DNA of 8,266 bases from Campylobacter sp. UBA1713 (GCA_002317305.1 DCIZ01000145.1:1602-9867); one strand, 5' to 3'. Counted from the stretch's first letter, positions 1 through 7,773 are shown. Program-made: numbers and translations. Notes: generated by a model from the sequence alone, not told the origin.

Positions 1-38
1 TTTCTGTTTTCCGCACTCCGTTTTCAGAAAAGCGGAGG

Positions 39-86
39 ATTCTTCGGGTCGCTTTGCCCTCAGAATGACAGCGTTGGTTTTGGTTT
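39..86. repeat. Hairpin-forming dispersed repeat, copy 1
   Basis: The segment begins ATTCTTCGGG and continues through GCCCTCAGAATGACA to GCGTTGGTTTTGG. The outer arms ATTCT and AGAAT and the inner GGG and CCC can pair, giving a small imperfect hairpin at 39-66. A diverged copy lies at 4125-4171 in the same orientation, sharing TCTTCGGG, CTTT, GCCC, TGAC and GCGTTG in the same order. Such 'ATTCTTCG...CAGAATGAC' sequences recur in intergenic DNA of many bacteria. The window edge (1-166) otherwise holds no gene I can support, apart from a second possible stem CTCCG/CGGAG at 16-37. Confidence 0.55.
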
Positions 87-166
87 TTCGCGAATTTAAC
101 TTCTTACCACATCAAAAGGCAGGAGGTTTTTCGCTTCGCTCATTTCACACGTTTCACAAAAAAACA

Positions 167-1030
167 TTATGAGTTGCGAATTTTTGCATATTCTCGTGGA
201 ATCAAATTTGCTTTTGCGCTCACCCGCACAGGGAAAATTCCATGCGAAAAGCCCAGCTCAAAGAGTCTATCGACCGCGCGTAGTTGCACCTCGTCCATCT
301 CGACAGAAGTTTCGTTTGCGTATAAATTTAGGTAGGTTTCTAGCTTTTGCGCATCCACACGCACAAGCCCACGCTCCAAAAGCATGCGACTAAGCAGACA
401 TTTGTTTTGTGTCGCCACTCGCACGCCCTCTGTTAGCACACGCTCAACCTCGATGGCATCACTCAGCACAAGACTCCGCCGAAGTGCCATGCCACCAAGC
501 GGCAAAGGCAAAGCCTCGTCGCCACGAAGCTCACACCAAACGTCCCAAATTTCACGCTCGACCTCCAAAGCATCGCTAAATTCCAAAATGCTCTCGTGAA
601 TGAGCACGCCCGCATCTACCTCGCCACTCAAAACCGCCGCCTCTATCTCCAAAAAATTTTTGTAAACGATGCGCGCGTTTGGATATACGATGCGAAAAAG
701 CAGAGCGTTTGTCGTGTGTTCGCCACTTAGCGCGACTTTGAAATTTCGCTTTAAAACCGCACCTTTTTTTTTGATGAGTTTTGGTCCGTAGCCATTGCCA
801 AAGCTCACCGCCGTCCGCAAAAGTGCGTAGTCAGCAGCGACAAAAGGGTAAGCCGCAAAACTGATGGCACTGACGTCATAAAGCCCTTTAAGCGTGGCGT
901 CATTTAGCGTCTGAATGTCTGCTGCTAGGTTTTTAAAAGCAAGGCGCGAGCTAACCCAACCAAATTTGACCGCCATATACATAAAGATGTCATCTGCATC
1001 GGGCGAGTGTGCTACGAGAATCTCTTTCAC
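167..1030 (-). CDS. mqnD: 1,4-dihydroxy-6-naphthoate synthase, futalosine menaquinone pathway (MqnD)
   Basis: This 287-residue cytosolic enzyme is predicted to convert cyclic dehypoxanthine futalosine to 1,4-dihydroxy-6-naphthoate, the last dedicated ring-forming step of the futalosine route to menaquinone used by Campylobacterota. It has the periplasmic-binding-protein-like MqnA/MqnD fold. Visible features are an N-terminal VAHSPDADD (residues 6-14), the ligand-loop GEHTTNALL (103-111) and DAGVLIHES (139-147). His145 of that last motif falls at the position I recall as catalytic in Thermus MqnD. There is no signal peptide. The GTG start is chosen because AAGGAGAG lies 4 bases upstream and the protein then begins directly at the conserved core. 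An in-frame ATG at 1129 would add 33 unconserved-looking residues encoded by the leader and a repeat remnant. The length fits the family (about 270-290). MqnA is the alternative, but the GVLIHE signature favours MqnD. Confidence 0.87.
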   Translation of the reverse strand: MKEILVAHSPDADDIFMYMAVKFGWVSSRLAFKNLAADIQTLNDATLKGLYDVSAISFAAYPFVAADYALLRTAVSFGNGYGPKLIKKKGAVLKRNFKVALSGEHTTNALLFRIVYPNARIVYKNFLEIEAAVLSGEVDAGVLIHESILEFSDALEVEREIWDVWCELRGDEALPLPLGGMALRRSLVLSDAIEVERVLTEGVRVATQNKCLLSRMLLERGLVRVDAQKLETYLNLYANETSVEMDEVQLRAVDRLFELGFSHGIFPVRVSAKANLIPREYAKIRNS

Positions 1031-1034
1031 TTTT

Positions 1035-1042
1035 CTCTCCTT
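1035..1042 (-). promoter_or_regulatory. Ribosome binding site fixing the GTG start of mqnD
   Basis: On the minus strand AAGGAGAG is followed by AAAA and then GTG AAA GAG. This is the strongest Shine-Dalgarno match in the region and argues for the GTG at 1028-1030 over the upstream ATG at 1127-1129. Confidence 0.75.
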
Positions 1043-1080
1043 AAAATGTGTTGAAATTTGAAAAATGTAATAATGAGTTG

Positions 1081-1086
1081 TGTATA
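1081..1086 (-). promoter_or_regulatory. Possible -10 box for mqnD
   Basis: TATACA on the minus strand, in AAATTTATACAC, lies about 50 bases before the mqnD start in AT-rich DNA with upstream T-runs, as is usual for Campylobacter sigma-70 promoters. There is no recognisable -35. The upstream T-runs come from the repeat remnant at 1111-1150. Weak support only. Confidence 0.3.
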
Positions 1087-1110
1087 AATTTTTCTTAACG
1101 AAGTTTTTTG

Positions 1111-1150
1111 TAAAAAAGCAAGCAACCATTTAAATGGTTTAGAGATATCA
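1111..1150 (-). repeat. Decayed terminal-repeat remnant of the MITE-like family
   Basis: Read on the minus strand this runs GATATCTCTAAACC, ATTTAAAT, then GCTTGCTTTTTT. It parallels the left end of the element at 3770-3977 (GGCATCTCTAAAACC, ATTTAAAT, GGCTTGCTTTTTT) in the same order, with an internal gap and terminal changes. No partner end is visible to the left, where mqnD begins, so it looks like a solitary relic. The centre is a perfect 16-bp palindrome (AACCATTTAAATGGTT, 1124-1139). Confidence 0.6.
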
Positions 1151-1255
1151 AGCACTCTTATTTGATTCGCCTTAAATTTGACGAACTTTTCGTTACTCTT
1201 TTAGGACTAAAGCCCTCAAACGAAAGCTTTAGCCGCTATTCTTGATACTCTCAAA
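1139..1255. repeat. Inverted-repeat intergenic block downstream of the barrel gene
   Basis: The arms GAGATATCAAG (1142-1152) and CTTGATACTCTC (1241-1252) are inverted copies sharing TATCAAG plus GAGA with one gapped base. Inside, CTAAAGC (1207-1213) and GCTTTAG (1226-1232) form a second stem, with a 12-base loop. The inner stem lies about 60 bases past the stop of the barrel gene but has no good T-run on the minus strand, so it is only a poor terminator candidate. No ORF is supportable here. Confidence 0.4.
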
Positions 1256-1288
1256 TTCACCATTTGCAAATTTACATTAACAAAAGAA

Positions 1289-1900
1289 TCAAAGTCCGAT
1301 CTTTATGTTAAAGCCAATATAGACCATGTTGCTCGTTTGGCGAGTGCTCTTTGAGCCGTCAAAGTCTGCTTTTGTGCCTTCAACTTTTATGTCAGGTTTG
1401 CCGTAAAAGCCCCACTCTCTTTTGAAACCTAGCTCAAGTTCTGTGAGGCTATTTAGCTCAAGTTTGCCACCTATTTTAAAGCCAGCCAAAAAACCGCTGT
1501 TTGAAACTTTGTATGACTCATTTTCATAAGTTACCTTCTCTGTTAGGTCGCCGTAGCCCGCATGCAAGCCCGCCATAGCTTTGATCATACCGATGCCAAT
1601 GATGCCCCAATCCCAACCAATGACGGTCTTTTTCGTGTTCCATTTTGGAGATTTGTAGCCACCTCTCTCCGCCTCTGGCTGATAGTAGTAGCCGATGTGA
1701 AGTCTGTGGTCGCCCAAAAAAGCACCCACACGCACGCCATAACCAAAGATGTTGTCATTTACTTTGCCAAGAACGCCACTGTTTACGCTAGTTCCTGCAA
1801 AATTTCCCTCGCCTCCAACAAAAACGCCCGCCAAACCAAACATAGCAGAAGGCAAAACAAGCGAGCATGCCAACGCCATTTTAACTAAAAATTTCTTCAT
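1289..1900 (-). CDS. Predicted outer-membrane beta-barrel protein, unknown function
   Basis: I do not recognise a named family in this 203-residue protein. The N-terminus MKKFLVKMALACSLVLPSA is a clear Sec signal peptide, with cleavage probably around residues 21-24. The mature part is rich in Gly and aromatic residues. It has alternating hydrophobic stretches typical of amphipathic beta-strands (for example FGYGVRVGAFL, LHIGYYYQ, LAGFKIGGKLEL, LTELELGFKREWGF, MVYIGFNIKIGL), enough for roughly eight strands. The last residue is Leu rather than the usual C-terminal Phe or Trp of barrel proteins. The ATG start is preceded by TTTAGGA at a normal distance. It lies 45 bp downstream of the tRNA on the same strand, with no clear hairpin between, so read-through from the tRNA promoter is possible. 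A surface or adhesion-like barrel is inference from sequence character only. Confidence 0.72.
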   Translation of the reverse strand: MKKFLVKMALACSLVLPSAMFGLAGVFVGGEGNFAGTSVNSGVLGKVNDNIFGYGVRVGAFLGDHRLHIGYYYQPEAERGGYKSPKWNTKKTVIGWDWGIIGIGMIKAMAGLHAGYGDLTEKVTYENESYKVSNSGFLAGFKIGGKLELNSLTELELGFKREWGFYGKPDIKVEGTKADFDGSKSTRQTSNMVYIGFNIKIGL

Positions 1901-1945
1901 AAAAAAGTCCTAAAAAATAAATTTGATTTAAACAAAAAAAAGAAG

Positions 1946-2022
1946 TGGTGGGTCCACTAGGACTTGAACCTAGGACCAACCGGTTATGAGCCGGTTGCTC
2001 TAACCAACTGAGCTATAGACCC
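1946..2022 (-). tRNA. tRNA with CAT anticodon: tRNA-Met (elongator) or tRNA-Ile2
   Basis: A full 77-nt cloverleaf can be drawn on the minus strand. The acceptor stem GGGTCTA pairs with TGGACCC (one T-G pair), the D arm is GCTC/GAGC, and the anticodon stem ACCGG/CCGGT holds loop CTCATAA. The variable region is TGGTC, and the T arm CTAGG/CCTAG holds loop TTCAAGT. The discriminator is A and CCA is encoded. The anticodon CAT sits at 1986-1988. It lacks initiator features: the acceptor 1-72 pair is matched, and the anticodon stem does not have three G-C pairs next to the loop. CAT also occurs in tRNA-Ile2, where TilS changes C34 to lysidine. The TGGTC variable loop resembles what I recall of E. 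coli ileX, so the identity is left open. Confidence 0.93.
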
Positions 2023-2042
2023 TTTTGCAAAAATGATTTTGA

Positions 2043-2048
2043 ATATTA
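2043..2048 (-). promoter_or_regulatory. Possible -10 box of the tRNA
   Basis: TAATAT on the minus strand (context TTTTGGTAATATTC) lies 20 bases before the tRNA 5' end, within the short gap after comEC. No -35 is evident, as is usual for this group. Weak support. Confidence 0.35.
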
Positions 2049-2072
2049 CCAAAACATTGCTTAAAATTTGCT

Positions 2073-3734
2073 TTATAATACAGCAAAAATGCAAGGAATG
2101 AGAAAAACTAGCATCCCCGTTACAGAGAGCAAAATCCCCACAAACCTAAATTTGAATGCAAAAAGCAAAGCCGCATTAAACGCCAAAAACGCCCAAAACG
2201 GCACGACTATCTGCGTCTGTTCGTGTGCCAAACCGATGTAACGAAGCAAAAATTCGTCAAACAAAAAGCCAAACCCAAAAGCGTGCAAAACCAAAGTAAC
2301 GGGAAAAAACAAGCCAAAAATGTAACCGAGCGGAATGACACACATCTGGTAAAGAGACGCCGAATGAAAGAAAAAGTAAACAGGCACGTTCATCGCACCG
2401 AAGACAAAAATCTCGAAACAAATGGCGTGAAGCGCCACTTTCCACCACGTTTTTAGCGCGTCTTTTTCGCCAAAATATCGCACATATAAAAAGATGAAGT
2501 AGACGCCCAAACACGAGAGGTAAAAACCCAGCGAAAAGAGCAGGTGCGGCGCAAACGAAACAGAGACGGCGATGGTCAAAAGCAAATTTGAGAGTTTAAA
2601 AACGCTAAGTCCGCGTGCTAGGAAAAAAAACGCAAAGATGCTCATGACAAACGAGCGCAAAAAACTCGGCGTAAAATCTAGCACGAAAAGATATGCGGTA
2701 AGTAGCACAAAGATGAGAAGCGAGAGTTCAAAGCGAAAGTTGCGGTATGGGCGCACGTCGTAAAAAGGCTTTGTGGACAAACGAAGCACAAAGTAAAACA
2801 TGCCAAAAAGTAGCCCCAAATGGTAGCCGCTAATGGCGACAAGATGCCCCACGCCCCAGTTGACAACGTCTGTTCGGAGTGCTTTTGAGATGGGTGTAGC
2901 GAGGAAAAGTGCGGCGTAAAACTCGCCCATTTTTTCGTTTTTGTGCTGTGCTCTGATGCTTTGTTCTAGGTAGTCGCGTGCTCTTTGCGAAAGTGGCACG
3001 GGCGGAAGGTCGGCGGTGTAAATTTGTCTAGTGCGACTGGTGTAGTTGGCTTGGCGGTAAAAGGGAATGGTGGGTGTGATTTTGGTTTTTGTGTTTGTGG
3101 TGTTTGTGGTTTTTGCGGTTCGTGTGGTTTGTGTTGTTTGTTCTGGTGAATTTTGTAAATTTGAGTTTTGTATTTTTTGTGAATTTTTTGTTTGAAAATC
3201 ACGAGAATTTTGCAAATTTAAATTTGCTTTTGCGGTTTGCTCGCCCATCTCTAAATTTACGTTTTGTGTGGTTTGTAAAGTTTTCGAATCTGACAAATTT
3301 AAATTTGACGTGTTTTGCAGATTTGCGTTTTGCGAATGTTGAGAATTTGAATTTATGGTGGTTTGGACTTCTGTTTTTGGTGCGTCTAAAACAGGCTGAA
3401 TTTTAAAGCTCGGCATGTAAAAACTCTTGCTAATATAGTCAAAAAATGTAACTTTTTTGGTAACAGTAACAAGCGTTACTCGTTTGCTTGTGAGCTTAAA
3501 TTTGCTCGTGGTGTAAAAGCTAAAGTCGTCAGTTTTTAGCTTTGAGACAAAGTAAGTCCTGTTTTTGCTGTTTGTTTTTTGGTAACTTTGCTCGACATAA
3601 GCATGCAAAAAGCGAAATTCAAGGTCTTTAAAGTCGCTGAATTTGTAAAACTCTATGGCGATGTTTATACAAAAAACAACCACACAAAACAAAAACACAA
3701 CGCCGATCTCTCGCTTTGTCCTCAAAAGTTCCAA
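2073..3734 (-). CDS. comEC: ComEC/Rec2-family DNA-uptake channel protein
   Basis: This inner-membrane protein is predicted to carry single-stranded DNA across the cytoplasmic membrane during natural transformation. Residues 11-30 form an N-terminal membrane segment, followed by a soluble region (31-118). The Competence domain from about 270 carries the hallmark GHLVAISGYHLGL (296-308), then SFLRSF (357-362) and about seven further hydrophobic helices to the C-terminus. There is no metallo-beta-lactamase domain, which I believe is normal in Campylobacterota. Residues 119-222 are an Asn/Gln/Thr-rich low-complexity insert that makes the protein, at 553 residues, well over the roughly 420 I expect for the group. 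The start is a TTG with only a weak GGGA upstream. The frame stays open upstream into the mobile element at 3770-3977 without any ATG, GTG or TTG before a stop, so the N-terminus is uncertain by several residues. Confidence 0.88.
   Translation of the reverse strand: MELLRTKREIGVVFLFCVVVFCINIAIEFYKFSDFKDLEFRFLHAYVEQSYQKTNSKNRTYFVSKLKTDDFSFYTTSKFKLTSKRVTLVTVTKKVTFFDYISKSFYMPSFKIQPVLDAPKTEVQTTINSNSQHSQNANLQNTSNLNLSDSKTLQTTQNVNLEMGEQTAKANLNLQNSRDFQTKNSQKIQNSNLQNSPEQTTQTTRTAKTTNTTNTKTKITPTIPFYRQANYTSRTRQIYTADLPPVPLSQRARDYLEQSIRAQHKNEKMGEFYAALFLATPISKALRTDVVNWGVGHLVAISGYHLGLLFGMFYFVLRLSTKPFYDVRPYRNFRFELSLLIFVLLTAYLFVLDFTPSFLRSFVMSIFAFFFLARGLSVFKLSNLLLTIAVSVSFAPHLLFSLGFYLSCLGVYFIFLYVRYFGEKDALKTWWKVALHAICFEIFVFGAMNVPVYFFFHSASLYQMCVIPLGYIFGLFFPVTLVLHAFGFGFLFDEFLLRYIGLAHEQTQIVVPFWAFLAFNAALLFAFKFRFVGILLSVTGMLVFLIPCIFAVL
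3069..3380 (-). repeat. Low-complexity Asn/Gln/Thr-rich coding segment inside comEC
   Basis: This encodes residues 119-222 of the ComEC protein, with recurrent short motifs such as NLQNS, NLNL, QTT and TNTTNTKTK. On the plus strand it appears as a T/G-rich run of TTTGTGG-like and AAATTTG-like words. It has no predicted fold or membrane segment and lies between the soluble N-terminal part and the Competence domain. The reading frame is intact throughout, so the segment is expanded but not broken. Confidence 0.75.
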
Positions 3735-3769
3735 ACAAATTTCCCAATCTTTAAATACAAAAAATATAA

Positions 3770-3977
3770 AGGCATCTCTAAAACCATTTAAATTGAATTT
3801 GTGGCTTGCTTTTTTGTTCGTTTTTGCGCTTTTTTACCTTAAAATTCGTCAAATACGTCAGTATTATCCTCATTTTAAAACAAAAAATCACTAAAAACGC
3901 TCCAAAACAAGCGAAGCGCTCGGCGTTAGCCGATGTTTCCTGTAAAAAATCAAGCCAAAATGTTTTTAGAGATGCCC
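3770..3977. mobile_element. MITE-like element with terminal inverted repeats and TAA target duplication
   Basis: The left end reads AGGCATCTCTAAAACCATTT. The right end, reverse-complemented, reads GGGCATCTCTAAAAACATTT (18 of 20 identical). Farther in, both ends carry TGGCTTG followed by C or A and TTTTTT, the left after a 12-bp extra stretch. The element is bounded on both sides by TAA (3767-3769 and 3978-3980), which fits a 3-bp target duplication. The 208-bp length and the absence of any credible ORF make it non-autonomous. A small internal hairpin TCGGC-GTTA-GCCGA lies near the right end. Related ends occur at 1111-1150, 7807-7823 and 8245-8266. The parent transposase is not in the window. 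The TIR style and 3-bp target recall IS5-family (IS1031-like) elements, but that assignment is inference. Confidence 0.82.
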
Positions 3978-4124
3978 TAAATTTACAAAACAGATGTGCA
4001 AAGAATCAACAAAAAATGCCAACACTCACAATAAAAAACGAGTGTAAAATATCCTAAAAATTTAAAATCTTTAAAATTTGTTTTTTCGTGAATTTGACTT
4101 TTTTACTCGCTCAAAAGACAAAAT

Positions 4125-4171
4125 ACTCTTCGGGGCTTTCGCCCCTCGCAAATTGACGGCGTTGATTTGCC
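4125..4171. repeat. Hairpin-forming dispersed repeat, copy 2
   Basis: ACTCTTCGGGGCTTTCGCCCC is followed by TCGCAAATTGACGGCGTTGATTT. It matches copy 1 (39-86) in order and orientation, with small indels. Here the central stem is perfect (GGGGC/GCCCC, loop TTTC on plus or GAAA on minus). Confidence 0.55.
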
Positions 4172-4185
4172 GATTCTAGCAAATC
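4127..4185 (-). terminator. Possible terminator region of the recA-eno-ftsB-AMIN block
   Basis: Past the AMIN stop on the minus strand come two stems. The first is GATTTGC/GCAAATC (4164-4185) with an 8-base loop. The second is GGGGC-GAAA-GCCCC (4132-4145), a stable stem with a GNRA loop. The second is followed by GAAGAGTATTTTG, a poor U-run, so termination would be weak or factor-assisted. It overlaps the dispersed repeat. Confidence 0.35.
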
Positions 4186-4203
4186 GTAAATTCAAAACTC
4201 ATC

Positions 4204-4679
4204 TTAATCTTGTTGCGCAAAAAATATCATATATCCGCCATCGACTCGCGCCACTTCTGACTGAATTTTCTCGTTAAACAAAACTATCACACGGCTATAT
4301 TTGTCGTCCGTGCAACTAAGCCCTATTCGCCTAACCGCCTTTGTGTCTACTGCTATTATCTTGTTGTTAAACGCATCTGCGCCTCGAAAGTCCAGTGCCA
4401 CACGTTTTGCCTCGTGGACTCCACCAGCCAAACGATAGTAAGTCCGCACAAAAATTCGCTTGCCGTAAACTTCTATCGAGCCGAAACGATCTAGGCTAAC
4501 CTGTGTAAGTAGTTTGTCGTTTGGGTCTATCTTTGTGCTGACCTTTGTCTGTGGCGCTCGCAAATTTATGATCTCCGCCTCTTTTGCACTCACTTTTGCC
4601 TGCGGAATTCTCAAATTTATGATCTCCGCACCAGCACCAAACAACGAAACCATAAAAAACATTAAGATTAAAATCCTTC

Positions 4680-4683
<4 letters not shown>
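4204..4683 (-). CDS. AMIN-domain periplasmic protein
   Basis: This 159-residue exported protein has a signal peptide at 1-18 (MRRILILMFFMVSLFGAGA). The C-terminal portion (about 60-157, including VRRIGLSCTDDKYSRVIVLF at 117-136) has the character of an AMIN domain, a beta-rich module that targets proteins to peptidoglycan or secretion machinery. It has no amidase domain. I recall its C. jejuni positional counterpart as Cj1670c, a glycosylated periplasmic protein. The start ATG overlaps the stop of the FtsB-like gene (ATGA), implying translational coupling. Residues 19-35 and 36-52 are tandem copies (AEIINLRIPQAKVSAKE and AEIINLRAPQTKVSTKI), from a 51-bp duplication right after the signal peptide. 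The envelope role is inferred from the domain and neighbours. Confidence 0.75.
4528..4629 (-). repeat. 51-bp tandem duplication within the AMIN gene
   Basis: Two adjacent 51-bp units encode 17-residue repeats. The plus-strand block CAAATTTATGATCTCCGC is identical at 4561-4578 and 4612-4629, while the rest has diverged, so the duplication is not brand new. Confidence 0.85.
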
Positions 4684-6568
<1,885 letters not shown>

Positions 6569-6573
6569 CTAAA

Positions 6574-6580
6574 ATCCTTC
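6574..6580 (-). promoter_or_regulatory. Ribosome binding site of eno
   Basis: GAAGGAT precedes the ATG at 6566-6568 by 5 bases on the minus strand. It selects the first ATG (MSIIMDV) over the one four codons later. Confidence 0.65.
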
Positions 6581-6603
6581 CAAAATTTTTTTTAAATTCA
6601 CTA

Positions 6604-6662
6604 TTTGCAGTTTTTTGTCTTTTTAGTTTTTCTAAAAATTGTTCTGACAAATAGACTGCAAA
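6604..6662. repeat. Nested inverted repeat in the recA-eno gap
   Basis: The outer arms are TTTGCAGT...TTTGTC (6604-6619) and GACAAA...ACTGCAAA (6646-6662). Between them a second stem TTTTTAG/CTAAAAA surrounds a TTTTT loop (6620-6638). Nearly the whole 59-bp segment can fold. No run of T follows the stem on either strand, so it is not a classical intrinsic terminator. It lies between the recA stop and the eno ribosome site and could act as an attenuator or processing structure, or be a small inverted-repeat insertion. Confidence 0.6.
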
Positions 6663-6696
6663 ATTTATGTTACTAAAACCACAAACAGAATTTACA

Positions 6697-7740
6697 TTAC
6701 TCCTCGCCGTCTGTGCCCTCGTCTGAACTCTCGTCTATTCCGCCATTTAAAGTGTTGCCTATGTTTGCCTTTATCTTTGCTGTTATCTCGTCTGCTAGCT
6801 CTGGGTTTGCTTTCAAAAACGCCTTTGCGTTCTCTCTGCCCTGCCCTATTTTGCTCTTTTCGTAACTAAACCACGCACCACTCTTGTCGATGATGTCTAG
6901 CTTTACGCCATAGTCTACTAGCTCGCCTTCTTTGCTGATGCCCGTGCCAAACATAATGTCAAATTCAGCCTGCTTAAACGGCGGTGCGACTTTGTTTTTG
7001 ACTACTTTTACCTTTACGCGATTCCCGATGGGTTCTTCGCTCTGTTTTAGTGTGGCGATCCTACGCACATCAAGCCGCACAGATGCGTAAAATTTGAGTG
7101 CGTTGCCACCTGTGGTAGTCTCTGGCGTGCCGTAACCCATCGCACCTATCTTCATGCGAATTTGGTTTATGAAAACCACAGTCGTGCCCATCTTGTGCAC
7201 GACACCTGTTATCTTTCTCAAAGCTTGGCTCATAAGACGCGCCTGCAAGCCCACGTGCTGGTCGCCCATGTCGCCGTCTATCTCACTCTTTGGCGTAAGT
7301 GCCGCCACGCTGTCTACTACTATGAGATCCACCGCACCACTTCGTGCCAAAGTCTCCACTACGTCTAGTGCCTGCTCACCGAAGTCTGGCTGCGAGATGT
7401 AAAGGTTGTCAGTATCTACGCCCAAATTTGACGCATAAGTAGGGTCAAGTGCATGTTCAGCATCGACAAAAGCACAAATGCCACCGCTCTTTTGGCACTC
7501 TGCGATGAGATGAAGGGTCAAAGTGGTCTTTCCCGAACTCTCTGGTCCGTAAATTTCGATAATTCTTCCCTTTGGCACACCACCGATTCCAAGCGCCAAA
7601 TCAAGCCCAACAGAACCTGTGCTAATGGCGTCAATAGGCTCTATCTCTTTGTCGCCCATTCGTAAAAGTGTCCCTTTGCCAAACGCCTTGTCAAGCTGCT
7701 TTATGGCTAGCTCGATGCTTTTTTTCTTATTCTCATCCAT
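6697..7740 (-). CDS. recA: Recombinase RecA
   Basis: RecA is the cytosolic ATP-dependent strand-exchange protein for recombinational repair, also needed to integrate DNA taken up through ComEC. This 347-residue protein carries Walker A GPESSGKT (65-72), the catalytic Glu95 in DAEHALD, Walker B LIVVDS (139-144), NQIRMKIG (192-199) and the L2 DNA-binding loop up to [12 protein letters not shown]. The C-terminus is acidic ([11 protein letters not shown]), as in other RecAs. The loop [12 protein letters not shown] appears one residue longer than in E. coli. The ATG start is preceded by AGGAAG at a fair spacing. It is divergent from acpP and heads the eno-ftsB-AMIN block. I see no clear LexA-type box upstream, in line with Campylobacterota generally lacking LexA. 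Confidence 0.98.
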   Translation of the reverse strand: MDENKKKSIELAIKQLDKAFGKGTLLRMGDKEIEPIDAISTGSVGLDLALGIGGVPKGRIIEIYGPESSGKTTLTLHLIAECQKSGGICAFVDAEHALDPTYASNLGVDTDNLYISQPDFGEQALDVVETLARSGAVDLIVVDSVAALTPKSEIDGDMGDQHVGLQARLMSQALRKITGVVHKMGTTVVFINQIRMKIGAMGYGTPETTTGGNALKFYASVRLDVRRIATLKQSEEPIGNRVKVKVVKNKVAPPFKQAEFDIMFGTGISKEGELVDYGVKLDIIDKSGAWFSYEKSKIGQGRENAKAFLKANPELADEITAKIKANIGNTLNGGIDESSDEGTDGEE

Positions 7741-7773
7741 TTGCTGACTTCCTAAAATGATTTTTAAACGCTA

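Larger units (their letters stand above)
3735..4203. other. Gene-free region between the AMIN gene and comEC
   Basis: This 469-bp stretch lies between two minus-strand genes. It contains a possible -10 (TATATT on the minus strand, 3763-3768) about 30 bases before the comEC start, the 208-bp inverted-repeat element (3770-3977), an AT-rich segment (3981-4110) in which I see nothing, and then the hairpin repeat and second stem-loop (4125-4185). The open frames here are Lys/Asn-rich, lack ribosome sites and cross repeat boundaries, so I call no gene. Confidence 0.65.

Noticed and set aside
1..102. Open plus-strand frame entering from the window edge (ending RI-stop)
   Set aside because: It is the translation of the hairpin repeat, with no start, no ribosome site and no recognisable protein character.
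1031..1129. 33-residue N-terminal extension of MqnD starting at the ATG at 1129
   Set aside because: The extension lies in the AT-rich leader and the repeat remnant, has no ribosome site, and the GTG at 1030 has a strong AAGGAGAG and begins at the conserved core.
1207..1232. Intrinsic terminator for the barrel gene
   Set aside because: The CTAAAGC/GCTTTAG stem is AT-rich with a long loop and no T-run follows on the minus strand.
3579..4057. Overlapping plus-strand open frames rich in Lys and Asn across the comEC start and the MITE-like element
   Set aside because: They cross the element boundaries, lack ribosome sites and oppose a convincing gene. Low-complexity AT-rich DNA explains the open frames.
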